Assembly: GCA_003599415.1 (NCBI GenBank)
Contig: QZKB01000055.1
Coordinates: forward strand, 1-64,000
Source: Ignavibacteriales bacterium
Lineage (GTDB): Bacteria; Bacteroidota; Ignavibacteria; Ignavibacteriales; SURF-24
Reading direction: 5' to 3'
DNA: 64,000 nucleotides
Shown here one piece after another: positions 1 through 10,198 of this stretch. Numbering within the stretch: the first letter of the stretch is position 1; every line of letters starts with the position of its first letter. Below the pieces are notes generated by a model. It was given only the letters and a program-made list of their open reading frames with translations. It searched no databases and was not told the origin of the DNA. Both the position numbers and the translations under genes were made by a program.

Positions 1-1237
1 TACATTAACAACCGGTGCCGCATTAAAAACACAAACCGGTTCGATTGGTTCTAAGGTTGCATATTGTACTTCAACTTCAGGATCAATTAACTTTGATGTT
101 ACCTTTGCACAGGCTGCTGAATATTATGTCTGGGGCAGATTCTATTTTGAAGGCGCAAAACCTGATGCAAACTGTTTTCAGTTTAGTGTAGACGGCGGTT
201 ACAAACGTAAATTCGGTAACAACCAGGATTATTATAACCAGTGGCATTGGGGCGGTTACGGAAATGTTGAAAGTGGTACACTTACAAGACTTTCAATCGG
301 CAGGTTCGGGGCAGGACAACATAAAATTACAATATCCGGTTACGAAGTTGGCCAGACAGTTATGGTTGATATGGTTTTAATTACTGCTGATTCTTCGTAC
401 GTACCTAATGATAAAGAATTTAAACCCGCTGCAGCTCTGCCATTGGGCAATAATTACCTGCTTGTTGCTGAACAAGGTACATTAACAACCGGTGCAGCAT
501 TAAAAACACAAACCGGTTCGATTGGTTCTAAGGTTGCATATTGTACTTCAACTTCCGGTTCAATTAACTTTAATGTAAACTTTGCACAGGCTGCCGAGTA
601 TTACGTCTGGGGCAGATTCTATTTTGAAGGTACAAAACCAGATGCAAACAGTTTTCAGTTTAGTGTAGATGGCGGTTACAAACGTAAATTCGGTAACAAC
701 CAGGATTATTATAACCAGTGGCACTGGGGCGGTTACGGAAATGTTGAAAGCGGTACACTTACAAGACTTTCAATTGGAAGGTTTGGTGCCGGTCAACATA
801 AGATTACAATTTCCGGTTACGAAGTTGGTCAGACAGTTATGGTTGATATGGTTTTAATTACTACTGATTCTGCTTATGTACCGACTGACGCTACAATCAG
901 TTTGTTAAAGAATAGCGGTTCTGCAGAACTTTCTCTTCCGGACGATTTTGAATTAAAACAAAATTATCCGAATCCATTTAATCCTTCCACAAGAGTAAAA
1001 TACTCTGTTCCAATGAACGCCCATGTAACAATTAAAGTATTTGATATGCTGGGCAAGGAAGTGGCTATGCTTGTTAATGAAAATAAGAATGCCGGGTACT
1101 ATGAGCTGAATTTTGATGCAGGCTCATTAAATGGCGGACTTGCAAGCGGAATATATATTTACCAGATGCGGGCTGAGGGAATTGAATCATCAGGTAATGT
1201 TTTTACCGAAAGTAAAAAGATGGTTCTCGTTAAATAA
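1..1237 (+). CDS. Secreted protein with tandem CBM6/35-like domains and C-terminal T9SS type A sorting domain (5' truncated by window edge)
   Basis: Frame 2 is open from base 2 through the listed ORF. Two near-identical copies of a 159-aa module (TLTTGAALKTQTGSIGSKVAYC...MVDMVLIT) are followed by 'FELKQNYPNPFNPSTRVKYSVP...GIYIYQM...ESKKMVLVK'. Confidence 0.85.
   Translation, partial: TLTTGAALKTQTGSIGSKVAYCTSTSGSINFDVTFAQAAEYYVWGRFYFEGAKPDANCFQFSVDGGYKRKFGNNQDYYNQWHWGGYGNVESGTLTRLSIGRFGAGQHKITISGYEVGQTVMVDMVLITADSSYVPNDKEFKPAAALPLGNNYLLVAEQGTLTTGAALKTQTGSIGSKVAYCTSTSGSINFNVNFAQAAEYYVWGRFYFEGTKPDANSFQFSVDGGYKRKFGNNQDYYNQWHWGGYGNVESGTLTRLSIGRFGAGQHKITISGYEVGQTVMVDMVLITTDSAYVPTDATISLLKNSGSAELSLPDDFELKQNYPNPFNPSTRVKYSVPMNAHVTIKVFDMLGKEVAMLVNENKNAGYYELNFDAGSLNGGLASGIYIYQMRAEGIESSGNVFTESKKMVLVK
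2..955 (+). repeat. 477-bp tandem coding repeat (2 copies visible, first cut by window edge)
   Basis: 'acattaacaaccggtgc' at 2 recurs at 479; copies are near-identical by eye. Confidence 0.85.
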
Positions 1238-1264
1238 AATACCTATATAGTTCTCTTCTCAAAA

Positions 1265-1304
1265 AAAAGCCTTAACAAAGTAACAATACCAAGTTAAGGC
1301 TTTT
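1265..1304. terminator. Intrinsic terminator hairpin
   Basis: AAAAGCCTTAAC ... GTTAAGGCTTTT perfect dyad with A/T tracts. Confidence 0.85.
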
Positions 1305-1410
1305 CTTATTCATATTGCTGTTCAGTATTTCATAAACTTAACTTTATTGTTTAATTGGAAAACAATATATTACCGTCAGCGCAATCAGAAAAAAGTAGTA
1401 ACGAATTAAA

Positions 1411-1959
1411 ATGAACAAAATAATTTTAACTGTAATATTTATTTTGCTCTTTACAAATACACTTTTTTTACAAATACACCATAGAGGAAAAAAGATGGGT
1501 GTTAAAATAACAAGTGCTGCTTTTGCAGACAGCGGAATGATTCCATCTAAATATACCTGCGATGGAATTAATGTTTCTCCTCCGCTTGCATGGCAAACCG
1601 AAGCTAATGGAATTAAATCTTTTGTGCTTATCTGTGATGATCCTGATGCGCCTGCGGGCGACTGGGTTCATTGGATACTTTATGACCTGCCGGCTGCAAG
1701 CCGGGAAATAAAAGAAGATTGTAATGCCAATAGAAATTTACCGGATGGCGCACTTATGGGAGTAAATGATTTCCATAAAATTTCTTATGGCGGTCCCTGT
1801 CCTCCTTCGGGTACGCATAAGTATCATTTTAAAATTTACGCGTTGGATAAAATATTACATCTTAATGCAGGCGCTACTAAAAGAACTATCCTTGAAGCGA
1901 TGAAAGGTCATGTTGTTGACCATGGTTTATTAGTAGGCAAATACAAAAGAACTAAATAA
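1411..1959 (+). CDS. YbhB/YbcL family Raf-kinase-inhibitor-like (PEBP) protein
   Basis: 'SKYTCDGINVSPPLAW...CDDPDAPAGDWVHWILYDLP...YGGPCPPSGTHKYHFKIYALD' is PEBP; start could be internal M at 1495. Confidence 0.9.
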   Translation: MNKIILTVIFILLFTNTLFLQIHHRGKKMGVKITSAAFADSGMIPSKYTCDGINVSPPLAWQTEANGIKSFVLICDDPDAPAGDWVHWILYDLPAASREIKEDCNANRNLPDGALMGVNDFHKISYGGPCPPSGTHKYHFKIYALDKILHLNAGATKRTILEAMKGHVVDHGLLVGKYKRTK

Positions 1960-2018
1960 TCAGCTTAGAAATTCCTGCGGCCGCTCTACCCGGGATTATC
2001 AGAACTGAATTCCAATCC

Positions 2019-2234
2019 CTATAAATTACCCGACCCGGAAAACTCCGATGCAACTTTTGTTCTTAATGTATCCGAATTCTTTTGAGCCAAAGAATCTTTG
2101 CTGATGCTAACCGGAATACTGCCGGTCCTCACTTTTGAATTACTCCCGAAATCCATATTTCCAATTAAAAGAAACAAGCCGGTAATTAATAACAATAAAA
2201 CCCAGAAATAAACTCTTGCAAAGCTACCCTTCAT
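2019..2234 (-). CDS. Small hypothetical protein with one TM segment
   Basis: 71 aa, hydrophobic 'VYFWVLLLLITGLFLLIG'. Confidence 0.4.
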   Translation of the reverse strand: MKGSFARVYFWVLLLLITGLFLLIGNMDFGSNSKVRTGSIPVSISKDSLAQKNSDTLRTKVASEFSGSGNL

Positions 2235-2333
2235 ATTATCTCCGAAGGTTAATGATAATATATTAATAAGTAAAAATTTCTAAAGAAGGAAATAATGAAG
2301 TTAAGGAATGATATAAATCAATTTATAGTAAAC

Positions 2334-3233
2334 TTATTTTAATTTTGAAGGAAGGCAGCGCCTGATTGTAAGATCACCTGATCTTGCAAATATTTCTATT
2401 GCTTCAGCAGCTTTATAAGGATTACCATCTCCGTATCTGGGAACAACCCAGCCGCCGGATTCAAGATAAAATAATTCTTTATTTATCTGAACAAGTATTC
2501 CAATATGACCTGACCGGCCAACCAGATCGCCGGCCTGTAACATTTTAAGTTGTTCGGAATTTATTGATGAGCCTTGCGGCACAGATAAAATTTCCCTGCC
2601 AAGAAGAACCAAATCCCTTGTATCTAGCCTGAAATTATTGGAGGTACCGCTAAGTCCGTCTTTGTCTGTAAAATTATTTGCTTCACAAAAAATTTTAAAT
2701 CCACCGGATGAGAATGGTGTTTGTTCCGGTGTTATAAGATTATAATGAACTGCAAGTTCATAAGGAGTTGAAGCGAATCCCGAGCAATCCAAACCAAAAC
2801 TTTTTTTATATCCTGAACCTTTAGGCTGAGGATCATCCAGATCAAAAATATCTCCTGCCCACCGGTAAAAATCTTTTCCAAAATACTGCTGGTAGATATC
2901 GAAGACAAAAAGAGCAAGTTCATTTACTGCATCAACCGGATGGAGCTTTTTTAAAGTATCAAGTTTTACAGAAATGAGCGGATCGATTATTTCTTTAAAG
3001 AATAGTTTATTTTTTGTTTTAAAGCCTGTAAAGTTTATTCCCTCTTTAACTGTTGTCGTCTCTTCCGATTCAACATTTTCATTGAATTTACTTTTTTGAA
3101 TATCAGTCGGATCAGGAATTGTGATCAGCTTTTCTACCGATGTCATTTCATAAATATTTTCCTTTACCAGGTTCTTGTCAGAACAGGAAACAAGTATTAA
3201 GGAAAATAATATGATGGAGATATTCAGTTTCAT
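2334..3233 (-). CDS. Lipoprotein, NlpC/P60-like cysteine peptidase fold
   Basis: Lipobox 'LILVSCSDK'; 'GLDCSGFAS...LQAGDLVGRSGHIGILVQI' resembles NlpC/P60 Cys and His motifs. Confidence 0.6.
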   Translation of the reverse strand: MKLNISIILFSLILVSCSDKNLVKENIYEMTSVEKLITIPDPTDIQKSKFNENVESEETTTVKEGINFTGFKTKNKLFFKEIIDPLISVKLDTLKKLHPVDAVNELALFVFDIYQQYFGKDFYRWAGDIFDLDDPQPKGSGYKKSFGLDCSGFASTPYELAVHYNLITPEQTPFSSGGFKIFCEANNFTDKDGLSGTSNNFRLDTRDLVLLGREILSVPQGSSINSEQLKMLQAGDLVGRSGHIGILVQINKELFYLESGGWVVPRYGDGNPYKAAEAIEIFARSGDLTIRRCLPSKLK

Positions 3234-3282
3234 TTTTATAAAAAGAGATTCCCGCCAGATACGGACGGGAATCTAATAAAAT

Positions 3283-4215
3283 TTATTTTGTTGTTTTAGG
3301 CGACTGATCTTTAATAACAGTCAGTGCTGTTGAAATCATTCCTGCAATATCTGATAAATTTGAAGGTATGATTACCGAATTATTTGTCTTAGCAAGATTT
3401 CCAAAAGCATTTACATATTGTTCGGCAATTCGAAGATTAACGGCATTAATACCTCCTTCTTCGTTTATTGCAGTAGCAATTTCTCTGATTCCTTTTGCAG
3501 TAGCAAAAGCCACGCGTTCAATCTCGGCGGCACGACCTTCAGCTTCGTTAATTCGTTTCTGTTTTTCACCTTCGGATTTTGCTATCATTTCCTGCTTGTC
3601 GCCTTCTGCACGGTTTATTTTTGCCTGTTTATCACCTTCGGATTCTGCGATTAATGCACGCTTCTCTCTTTCTGCACGCATCTGTTTTTCCATTGCATCT
3701 TTAATGCTTTGCGGAGGAACTATATTTTTAACTTCATAACGTGTTACTTTTACTCCCCAGGGTTCGCTTGCTTTATCAACTGCCTCAACTATTGTTACAT
3801 TTATAGTATCGCGCTCTTCAAAAGTTTTATCGAGTTCAAGTTTACCCATAACGCTTCGCATTGTAGTTTGTGCAAGCTGGGTTGCGGCAAACTGATAGTT
3901 ATTAATTCCATAAGATGCTTTCATAGGATCAATAACCTGAAGGTAGAGAATACCATCAACTTCAACTGAAATGTTATCCTTTGTAATACACATTTGCGAT
4001 GGTACATCCAGTGCCTGTTCTTTAAGCGTATGCTTGTAGGAAATTTTATCCACAAAAGGAATAAGGATATGAAAACCGGCTTCCAATGTTGCATTATATT
4101 TACCAAGCCGTTCAACAATAAAAGCAGAACGCTGGGGAACCGTTCTTATGGTTTTTAGAAAAACAATGAACGCAAAAAATATAATACCTATAAGAATGAC
4201 CGTTAAAGCATCCAT
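3283..4215 (-). CDS. SPFH/band 7 protein (stomatin/QmcA-like)
   Basis: 'IRTVPQRSAFIVERLGKYNATLEAGFHILIPFVDKISYKHTLKEQALDVPSQ'. Confidence 0.9.
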   Translation of the reverse strand: MDALTVILIGIIFFAFIVFLKTIRTVPQRSAFIVERLGKYNATLEAGFHILIPFVDKISYKHTLKEQALDVPSQMCITKDNISVEVDGILYLQVIDPMKASYGINNYQFAATQLAQTTMRSVMGKLELDKTFEERDTINVTIVEAVDKASEPWGVKVTRYEVKNIVPPQSIKDAMEKQMRAEREKRALIAESEGDKQAKINRAEGDKQEMIAKSEGEKQKRINEAEGRAAEIERVAFATAKGIREIATAINEEGGINAVNLRIAEQYVNAFGNLAKTNNSVIIPSNLSDIAGMISTALTVIKDQSPKTTK

Positions 4216-4269
4216 ATGAACTCCTATGTTATCTAATAATTCGAAATCAAACAGTTAATTAATATTCTT

Positions 4270-4716
4270 TCAGACCTTTCTTACTTTTAATGTAAGATTA
4301 TCCTTCCCGATTATTTCAATAGTAGCGCCTTGTTCTATTTGTTCATCGGCTTCAGCGTTCCAGTTGGTTCCATGAAATTCTACTTTTCCTTTTTTAGGGG
4401 GAATTATTGATTCTACTACAACGGCTTTCTCTCCGGCATAATCGTCAATGTTCTCGCCGTTGTTTGTTTCGGTTTTCTTTCTGCCGCTGAATAACTTGTT
4501 AACATACTTTCTTAGAGAGACAAGGAATATTACAGACGACAAAATAAACACAAGCAACTGAACATCAAGTGAAGGAGAGGCAACAAGACAAATTATTGCC
4601 GTAAGCCATGCTCCCATTCCGAAGAAAAGAAGCACCAAACCAGGAACAGCTAATTCTAAAAGGAAGAGAACTAAACCAATAACGAACCAAATAACAGCAG
4701 GATGACTCCAATCCAT
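4270..4716 (-). CDS. NfeD family membrane protein
   Basis: TM segments plus C-terminal OB-like 'GEKAVVVESIIPPKKGKVEFHGTNWNAEAD', adjacent to SPFH gene. Confidence 0.88.
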   Translation of the reverse strand: MDWSHPAVIWFVIGLVLFLLELAVPGLVLLFFGMGAWLTAIICLVASPSLDVQLLVFILSSVIFLVSLRKYVNKLFSGRKKTETNNGENIDDYAGEKAVVVESIIPPKKGKVEFHGTNWNAEADEQIEQGATIEIIGKDNLTLKVRKV

Positions 4717-4832
4717 ATTAGCTCCATTAAGTGTTTTTCAATCCGGCATTAAATTACAAAGAATAAAATTTCCATTCAAACAGAATCAGTACGAAATAAT
4801 TGATTTATGTTTATTTAAAATAGTTGTAAATT

Positions 4833-5078
4833 GTGCTACAAAAATTCAATTTGAGGTTACTAATGATTAGCAAAGATTTATTGGATATTCTATGCTGCCC
4901 GGAGACAAAAGCCGACCTGGTTTTAGACGACAACTTCCTGGTTTCGGTAGATAAAAATACAAGACGAAGATACAGGATTGAAGATGATATCCCCGTTATG
5001 TTAATTGAGGAGTCTGAACAGCTTGATGTTGAAACCTGGAAAGAGATTATGACTAAACATGGAAAACCAGTTGAGTAA
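4833..5078 (+). CDS. Trm112 family protein
   Basis: 'KDLLDILCCPETKADLVLDDN...YRIEDDIPVMLIEES'; start probably 4863. Confidence 0.85.
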   Translation: MLQKFNLRLLMISKDLLDILCCPETKADLVLDDNFLVSVDKNTRRRYRIEDDIPVMLIEESEQLDVETWKEIMTKHGKPVE

Positions 5079-5154
5079 GTTTTTACTCTTAGGAGATCGT
5101 TTTGTTTGATCTGCGCCCCATCATTTAAATTTATAATTAATCCGGAAGAACTTT

Positions 5155-6642
5155 ATGGTAATTAAAACTAATCCCGACGAAATACAAAGTTTTCTTGTTG
5201 ATGCCGCAAATTATAAAGGTACGTGCGATGCCGTCTATTTCCCTGAAACGGAAAGTGAGATTGCAGAGATTGTAAAAGAAGCTAATCAAAAGGGATTACG
5301 GATTACTGTTGCCGGAAACGGAACAGGTTTAACGGGAGCAAGAGTGCCTGAAAGTGGAATCGTTATTTCTACGGAGAAGTTAAACAAAATTTTTGAGATC
5401 AATGCTGACGATGATTTTGCTATAGTTCAGCCCGGGGTAATACTTAAAGATTTCCAGGATGAAGTTGAAAGAAAAGGATATTTCTATCCTCCAGATCCTA
5501 CAGAAAGAAATTGTTTTGTAGGTGCTACAATTGCAACAAACGCTTCCGGCGCAAAAACATTTAAGTATGGACCAACAAGAGATTATGTCGTCGGATTACG
5601 TTTAGTTCTTCCTGACGGTGAAGTTTTAAAGCTTGAACGCGGCCAGTATTTAGCAAAAGAAAATCTTCTTGAAATTAAAACTGAATCAGGGAAAGTGACT
5701 AACCTGGAAATTCCTGATTATAAAATGCCGGAAACAAAACATGCAGCCGGATATTACTGCCACGCTAATATGGATGCAATTGATTTGTTTATTGGCAGTG
5801 AAGGAACACTTGGAATAATTACAGAAGCAAAATTGAAACTGCTGGATATGCCGGATAATATTTTATCGGCAGTGATCTTTTTTGACAGTGAAGATGATGC
5901 ACTGCTCTTCCTTACAGAAGCGAGACATATAAGCTATAAAACAAGAGAAGATAAAACCCCGGATGAAATTGATGCTCGCGGCTTAGAATATTTTGATCAT
6001 AATTCCTTATTGTTTCTTGCTGACGAATATTCTCAGATACCAAAAGAGAAGAAAGCGGCTGTTTGGTTTGAGCAGGAATTTGAATCACAGTACGAAGAAA
6101 CAATGTTTGAAAAATGGATTGAACTGCTTGTAATGCATAATGGTGATGAAGAAACGGCGTGGATGGCTACAGATAGTATTGATATGCAGAAGCTGAAAGA
6201 TTTCCGTCATGCAATTTCCTGGAAAGTGAACGAGTACATTTCACGAATGCATATAACTAAGGTTGGAACTGACATTGCCGTTCCTGACGATAAGTTTATT
6301 GAATTCTACAAATGGATTAGACACGAAGTTGTTAAGACCGACCTTGATTTTGTTATCTATGGTCATTTTGGTGATTGTCATGTTCATCTGAATATGTTAC
6401 CTAAAGATCAGAAGGAACATCACCTTGCAAAAACATTTTACAAACTGATTTGCGAAAAGGCTGTTTCTTTAGGCGGAACAGTTTCTGCGGAACATGGAAT
6501 TGGTAAATTAAAAAGAGATTACTTATTAAGAATGTTTGGCGAAGAAAACATAAAACAAATGGCTAAGCTTAAATTATCTTTAGACCCGAACAAAGTATTA
6601 GGAATCGGGAATATTTTTGAAGAGAAATATTTGAACCAATAG
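5155..6642 (+). CDS. FAD-binding oxidase (GlcD/D-lactate dehydrogenase-like)
   Basis: 'GNGTGLTGARVPESGIVIS', 'ERNCFVGATIATNASGAKTFKYGPTRDYV', C-term 'SAEHGIGKLKRDYL...DPNKVLGIGNIF'. Confidence 0.9.
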   Translation: MVIKTNPDEIQSFLVDAANYKGTCDAVYFPETESEIAEIVKEANQKGLRITVAGNGTGLTGARVPESGIVISTEKLNKIFEINADDDFAIVQPGVILKDFQDEVERKGYFYPPDPTERNCFVGATIATNASGAKTFKYGPTRDYVVGLRLVLPDGEVLKLERGQYLAKENLLEIKTESGKVTNLEIPDYKMPETKHAAGYYCHANMDAIDLFIGSEGTLGIITEAKLKLLDMPDNILSAVIFFDSEDDALLFLTEARHISYKTREDKTPDEIDARGLEYFDHNSLLFLADEYSQIPKEKKAAVWFEQEFESQYEETMFEKWIELLVMHNGDEETAWMATDSIDMQKLKDFRHAISWKVNEYISRMHITKVGTDIAVPDDKFIEFYKWIRHEVVKTDLDFVIYGHFGDCHVHLNMLPKDQKEHHLAKTFYKLICEKAVSLGGTVSAEHGIGKLKRDYLLRMFGEENIKQMAKLKLSLDPNKVLGIGNIFEEKYLNQ

Positions 6643-6722
6643 AACACTGATAACGCAGATTGATCAGATTTACACGGATAAGAATATGTGCTGATCAGTT
6701 GAATCCGCGTCATCAGTATTCA
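6643..6722. repeat. Long imperfect inverted repeat between convergent genes
   Basis: 'gaacactgataacgcagattgatca' vs reverse complement of right arm 'gaatactgatgacgcggattcaactgatca'. Confidence 0.75.
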
Positions 6723-6752
6723 GTTAGCTTTATTGTTTTACAAACTATGCAA

Positions 6753-7319
6753 CTAAAAAACTATTTCGAAATTAAAATCTTTAATTTTTACAAAGATGTC
6801 TTTTTCGTTCGTTAGTTTATCTGTCTCACTCCGGAAATTAAATATCTCACTGCTTATAACTAAAGAATTATCTATGAAATTTAACTTTGTGCCTACCATT
6901 TGCAGACTATAAAACTTTACTTCCCAGCTCTTCTTTTCATCGTCGCATTCTTTACTATAATACACCAATTCCTTAAGGCGGTCATATCTAAATTCTTCCC
7001 GAGAACCTTTCTGTCCTTCAATTTTGTGACTATTACTAATACTTAATTGTAAGTCATTTGGATAAGGATACGGATCCTTTTCACTATAGGGCAACCAATT
7101 TTTATAGTGCAGGTCCATGGAAATCATTTGTTGTATACTATCATTATTTCTTTCTGCTCTTACACTCACAATAATTTCATCATCTTTCCTAAGTATAACG
7201 CTAACGATTGGAATTTCAATTTTCTCTCCATTAAAAGTTAAACTGATTTTCCCCTTGTTGTTTTCCTCTGCAGAAATGTTTATGATAAACAAAAGCATCA
7301 TAAAAAATATTTTTTTCAT
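6753..7319 (-). CDS. Hypothetical exported protein
   Basis: 188 aa with signal peptide 'MKKIFFMMLLFIINISAEE'. Confidence 0.6.
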   Translation of the reverse strand: MKKIFFMMLLFIINISAEENNKGKISLTFNGEKIEIPIVSVILRKDDEIIVSVRAERNNDSIQQMISMDLHYKNWLPYSEKDPYPYPNDLQLSISNSHKIEGQKGSREEFRYDRLKELVYYSKECDDEKKSWEVKFYSLQMVGTKLNFIDNSLVISSEIFNFRSETDKLTNEKDIFVKIKDFNFEIVF

Positions 7320-7331
7320 CTACAGCTCCAT

Positions 7332-8564
7332 TTAGTTTTCAAAATTTATAATTATGGATTCGTTTACAAACCTTTCGTAATCAGAATAACCGAATATCTC
7401 GTACTTCTCGCCGCTCCGTGTAAAGTTTGCGCTCCAGTTTTCTTTGGGCAGACTAATTCTTGTTCCAACATCTTTTTGAATCGTTATTCTTTTTTTAATC
7501 GGTGTCCATCTTTCAGTTTCATCCGGATTTATCTTTTTGTAATTTATAAACAGGTCGGCTTTTAGAACATCCTCCTTATAAGAAATTGGAACAAGAATAA
7601 TGTTATACGTGGACTTGAATATTTCTTCTCTTGTTTTGTAGTTCTTATATGCTTCTTCTTTCTGAGTATTGTATAGATGAAACGGCGGCTCCAAAACACA
7701 ACGATAAATATCTACAGGCAACTCTGTTTTGTTAAAATCATTTTGCAGGCTTTTAAAGCTTTCAATTCCCTTTTGTTTTACGCTGGTAACAATATCGCCA
7801 AAAGTAGTTCGGTTATTATATAGCTGTTTAAGTGAATCAATTGACAGAAACTCAACATCGAATTTCAGATTTGTTTTACGCGGCTTAGATTGAGACGCTG
7901 AATTGATTAGTTCATTCTCAAGGAGAGAATTCTTTTCAACATAAATTGAATTTTCATCCTTGTTTTTTTTCTTAACACAAACGGTAATCTTAAACGGATT
8001 AAAATCTTTATCAAGAAAATCAAACGATACCTGTTTGCCAAATGGAATTTTTATTAGCTTATAATGAATATCAATATTAAAATCTGAATTCAGATAATTG
8101 CCGTTATTCCACTTTATGTTGCTAAAAATTGCGTACTTAAAAAACAAGCTTACGGAATCTTTATTGTTGTTATTTCCCTGCGGTAAAATGTTAAACGAAA
8201 TCGCCTTCTCCACATCAAGCGGACTTGTCATCGTTTCCAAATCCTGCAAAGGTAAATTATTATTTACCCATTGCTCTCTTAAAAATGATGAGCCGGTTAG
8301 ACCACCGATAATTTCAGGATCAAGAAAGTTGAATCCACCTTTAACAATTTTTCCGTCAAGCAGTTTATCGTACGATGTAAAAAGAAAATAGCCTTCAAGT
8401 GCTTCACCATTATTCTGGTTTTTATTCAGACTAACTTTCTGCAAATCATCCGCTGTGCAAATTGTAAAATTCCACTCAAATTCATTTGAAGAGCTTTGAG
8501 CAAATCCTCTTGTTAGAAATAGAATTATACTTACAAGCAATAACTTCTTCATATCAGTTTCCAA
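7332..8564 (-). CDS. Hypothetical exported protein
   Basis: 410 aa, signal peptide; overlaps the anti-sigma gene by 11 bp. Confidence 0.65.
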   Translation of the reverse strand: METDMKKLLLVSIILFLTRGFAQSSSNEFEWNFTICTADDLQKVSLNKNQNNGEALEGYFLFTSYDKLLDGKIVKGGFNFLDPEIIGGLTGSSFLREQWVNNNLPLQDLETMTSPLDVEKAISFNILPQGNNNNKDSVSLFFKYAIFSNIKWNNGNYLNSDFNIDIHYKLIKIPFGKQVSFDFLDKDFNPFKITVCVKKKNKDENSIYVEKNSLLENELINSASQSKPRKTNLKFDVEFLSIDSLKQLYNNRTTFGDIVTSVKQKGIESFKSLQNDFNKTELPVDIYRCVLEPPFHLYNTQKEEAYKNYKTREEIFKSTYNIILVPISYKEDVLKADLFINYKKINPDETERWTPIKKRITIQKDVGTRISLPKENWSANFTRSGEKYEIFGYSDYERFVNESIIINFEN

Positions 8565-9489
8565 TTACCTGCGGAGTCATGAAATCATTCTTTGTAACCC
8601 TTTCGGTCTTTAATGATTTCAGATATTGTTCATAACCGGAAGCCGGTTCTTCGGTCCCACGTTTTGTATAAACAATGTCATTCTTATTCAGCTTATCAAA
8701 AACAATTTTATCTTTACCGTACCGAAGGTATAAATCTCTGATCATTGCAGTATCTGTTTTAACTTTTCCCTGGCTTAAGTACGGACTGCGGGGCTGGAGC
8801 AGATCCCTTGCTTCATATTTGTTTTTAATTTGTTTGCCTCGGTATTGAATGCTTACTGAATCAGAACTTACATCGCTTATTTGTACCCTTTCACCTATAA
8901 TGTTGTCATCCCTATAATTGGTTTGAATATATTTACCAGGAGCTTTACGAATTGCATTGTAAGCCATCTCTTCATTTGGTTTGTTCTCTTTGGCTAACTT
9001 TTGTATTTCTGCTTTCGAAAATTCCTCCGACTTCTGTTTTGAATCCTCTTTATTTATTGCGCCTGTTTTATTTTCCCCGAAAGATTTTTCTTTATCTGTA
9101 GTAACCACGTGACTTTTATAATTCTTTTGAAGTGATGAATACTCTGCATTTAGTTTGCTTAATTTATTCAGCAGTTCTGTCTCTTCTGTTTTATTAAGCA
9201 GGAAAAGAAATCCAAGCAAAAGGCAAGCTGCCGCAGCAAAGTAAAATGCTTCCCTGTAATAATTCCTTTTATTCGTTTGGGTTTGTTTAAACAATGGAAT
9301 AACAGCCCTTTCACTTTCAGGCAATTGCTCTGCAAAATATTTTTTTGATTTATCTTTTAGGTTCATCAACTCCACTAAAGTATCTCTGCATTCCAAGCAT
9401 TCTGCAAGATGCTCAAACAATTTATCCTGCTCAGAATCCCGGAGCTCCCCATCAACAAACAAGCTTAATTCATAGTCATAGTGTTTCAT
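8554..9489 (-). CDS. Anti-sigma factor, zf-HC2 type, single TM
   Basis: 'MKHYDYELSLFVDGELRDSEQDKLFEHLAECLECRDTL' plus TM 'AAACLLLGFLFLL'; downstream of ECF sigma. Confidence 0.8.
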   Translation of the reverse strand: MKHYDYELSLFVDGELRDSEQDKLFEHLAECLECRDTLVELMNLKDKSKKYFAEQLPESERAVIPLFKQTQTNKRNYYREAFYFAAAACLLLGFLFLLNKTEETELLNKLSKLNAEYSSLQKNYKSHVVTTDKEKSFGENKTGAINKEDSKQKSEEFSKAEIQKLAKENKPNEEMAYNAIRKAPGKYIQTNYRDDNIIGERVQISDVSSDSVSIQYRGKQIKNKYEARDLLQPRSPYLSQGKVKTDTAMIRDLYLRYGKDKIVFDKLNKNDIVYTKRGTEEPASGYEQYLKSLKTERVTKNDFMTPQVIGN

Positions 9490-9492
9490 TCT

Positions 9493-9993
9493 TTAGCTCT
9501 CTTTCAAATAATTTCTTAATTCCTGCCTCGCACGGAAGATTTTTATTTTCACATTTTCCAAAGATAGATTTGTCAGTTCTGCAATTTCCTTATACGTATA
9601 ACCGGCATAATCAACAAGAAAGATTAATTCGTTCTGCTCCCGGTTTAGTTTCATCAATGCATCGCTAATGCTGATTTTCCAATCGACATTAAATTCATAT
9701 TCTTCCTTTATTTCTTCTTCTGAATAATCCCGGCATTTATAATCCGAACTCTTCAACCTGTTGTAGCAGTAATTTCTTGCAATAATAAAAAGCCATGTTT
9801 TCTGTGAACATTGTTCTTTGAATGAATTCTCATGCTCAACATACTTTACGAATACTTCCTGCATTGCATCTTTAGCTTCTTCCCTGTTTTTAAGCAAGCT
9901 AAATGCATAGCGGTAGATATCCAAAGAGAATCTATCATAAAGCGTTGAGATGGATAGTTTTTCTATTTTATCTTCCAATGGATTTTTACTCAT
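9493..9993 (-). CDS. ECF RNA polymerase sigma factor
   Basis: 'YAFSLLKNREEAKDAMQEVFVKYVEH', 'YTYKEIAELTNLSLENVKIKIFRARQELRNYL'. Confidence 0.92.
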   Translation of the reverse strand: MSKNPLEDKIEKLSISTLYDRFSLDIYRYAFSLLKNREEAKDAMQEVFVKYVEHENSFKEQCSQKTWLFIIARNYCYNRLKSSDYKCRDYSEEEIKEEYEFNVDWKISISDALMKLNREQNELIFLVDYAGYTYKEIAELTNLSLENVKIKIFRARQELRNYLKES

Positions 9994-10198
9994 TCATACA
10001 AATAGACAATTAAGTACGCGGGAAGTTACAAACAAGGTTATATACTTAAAAGACATTTTTCAAGCTATAGACTAATGAAGTAATCATTTTTGATAAAAAG
10101 TAAATAAAGGAGGAATAAACTAGTAGAAATACAAGAATAGAATTACTATTATACAACCGCTTCCTTTTGCTTTTCAATAAAAATTTCGGGAGATAAAT

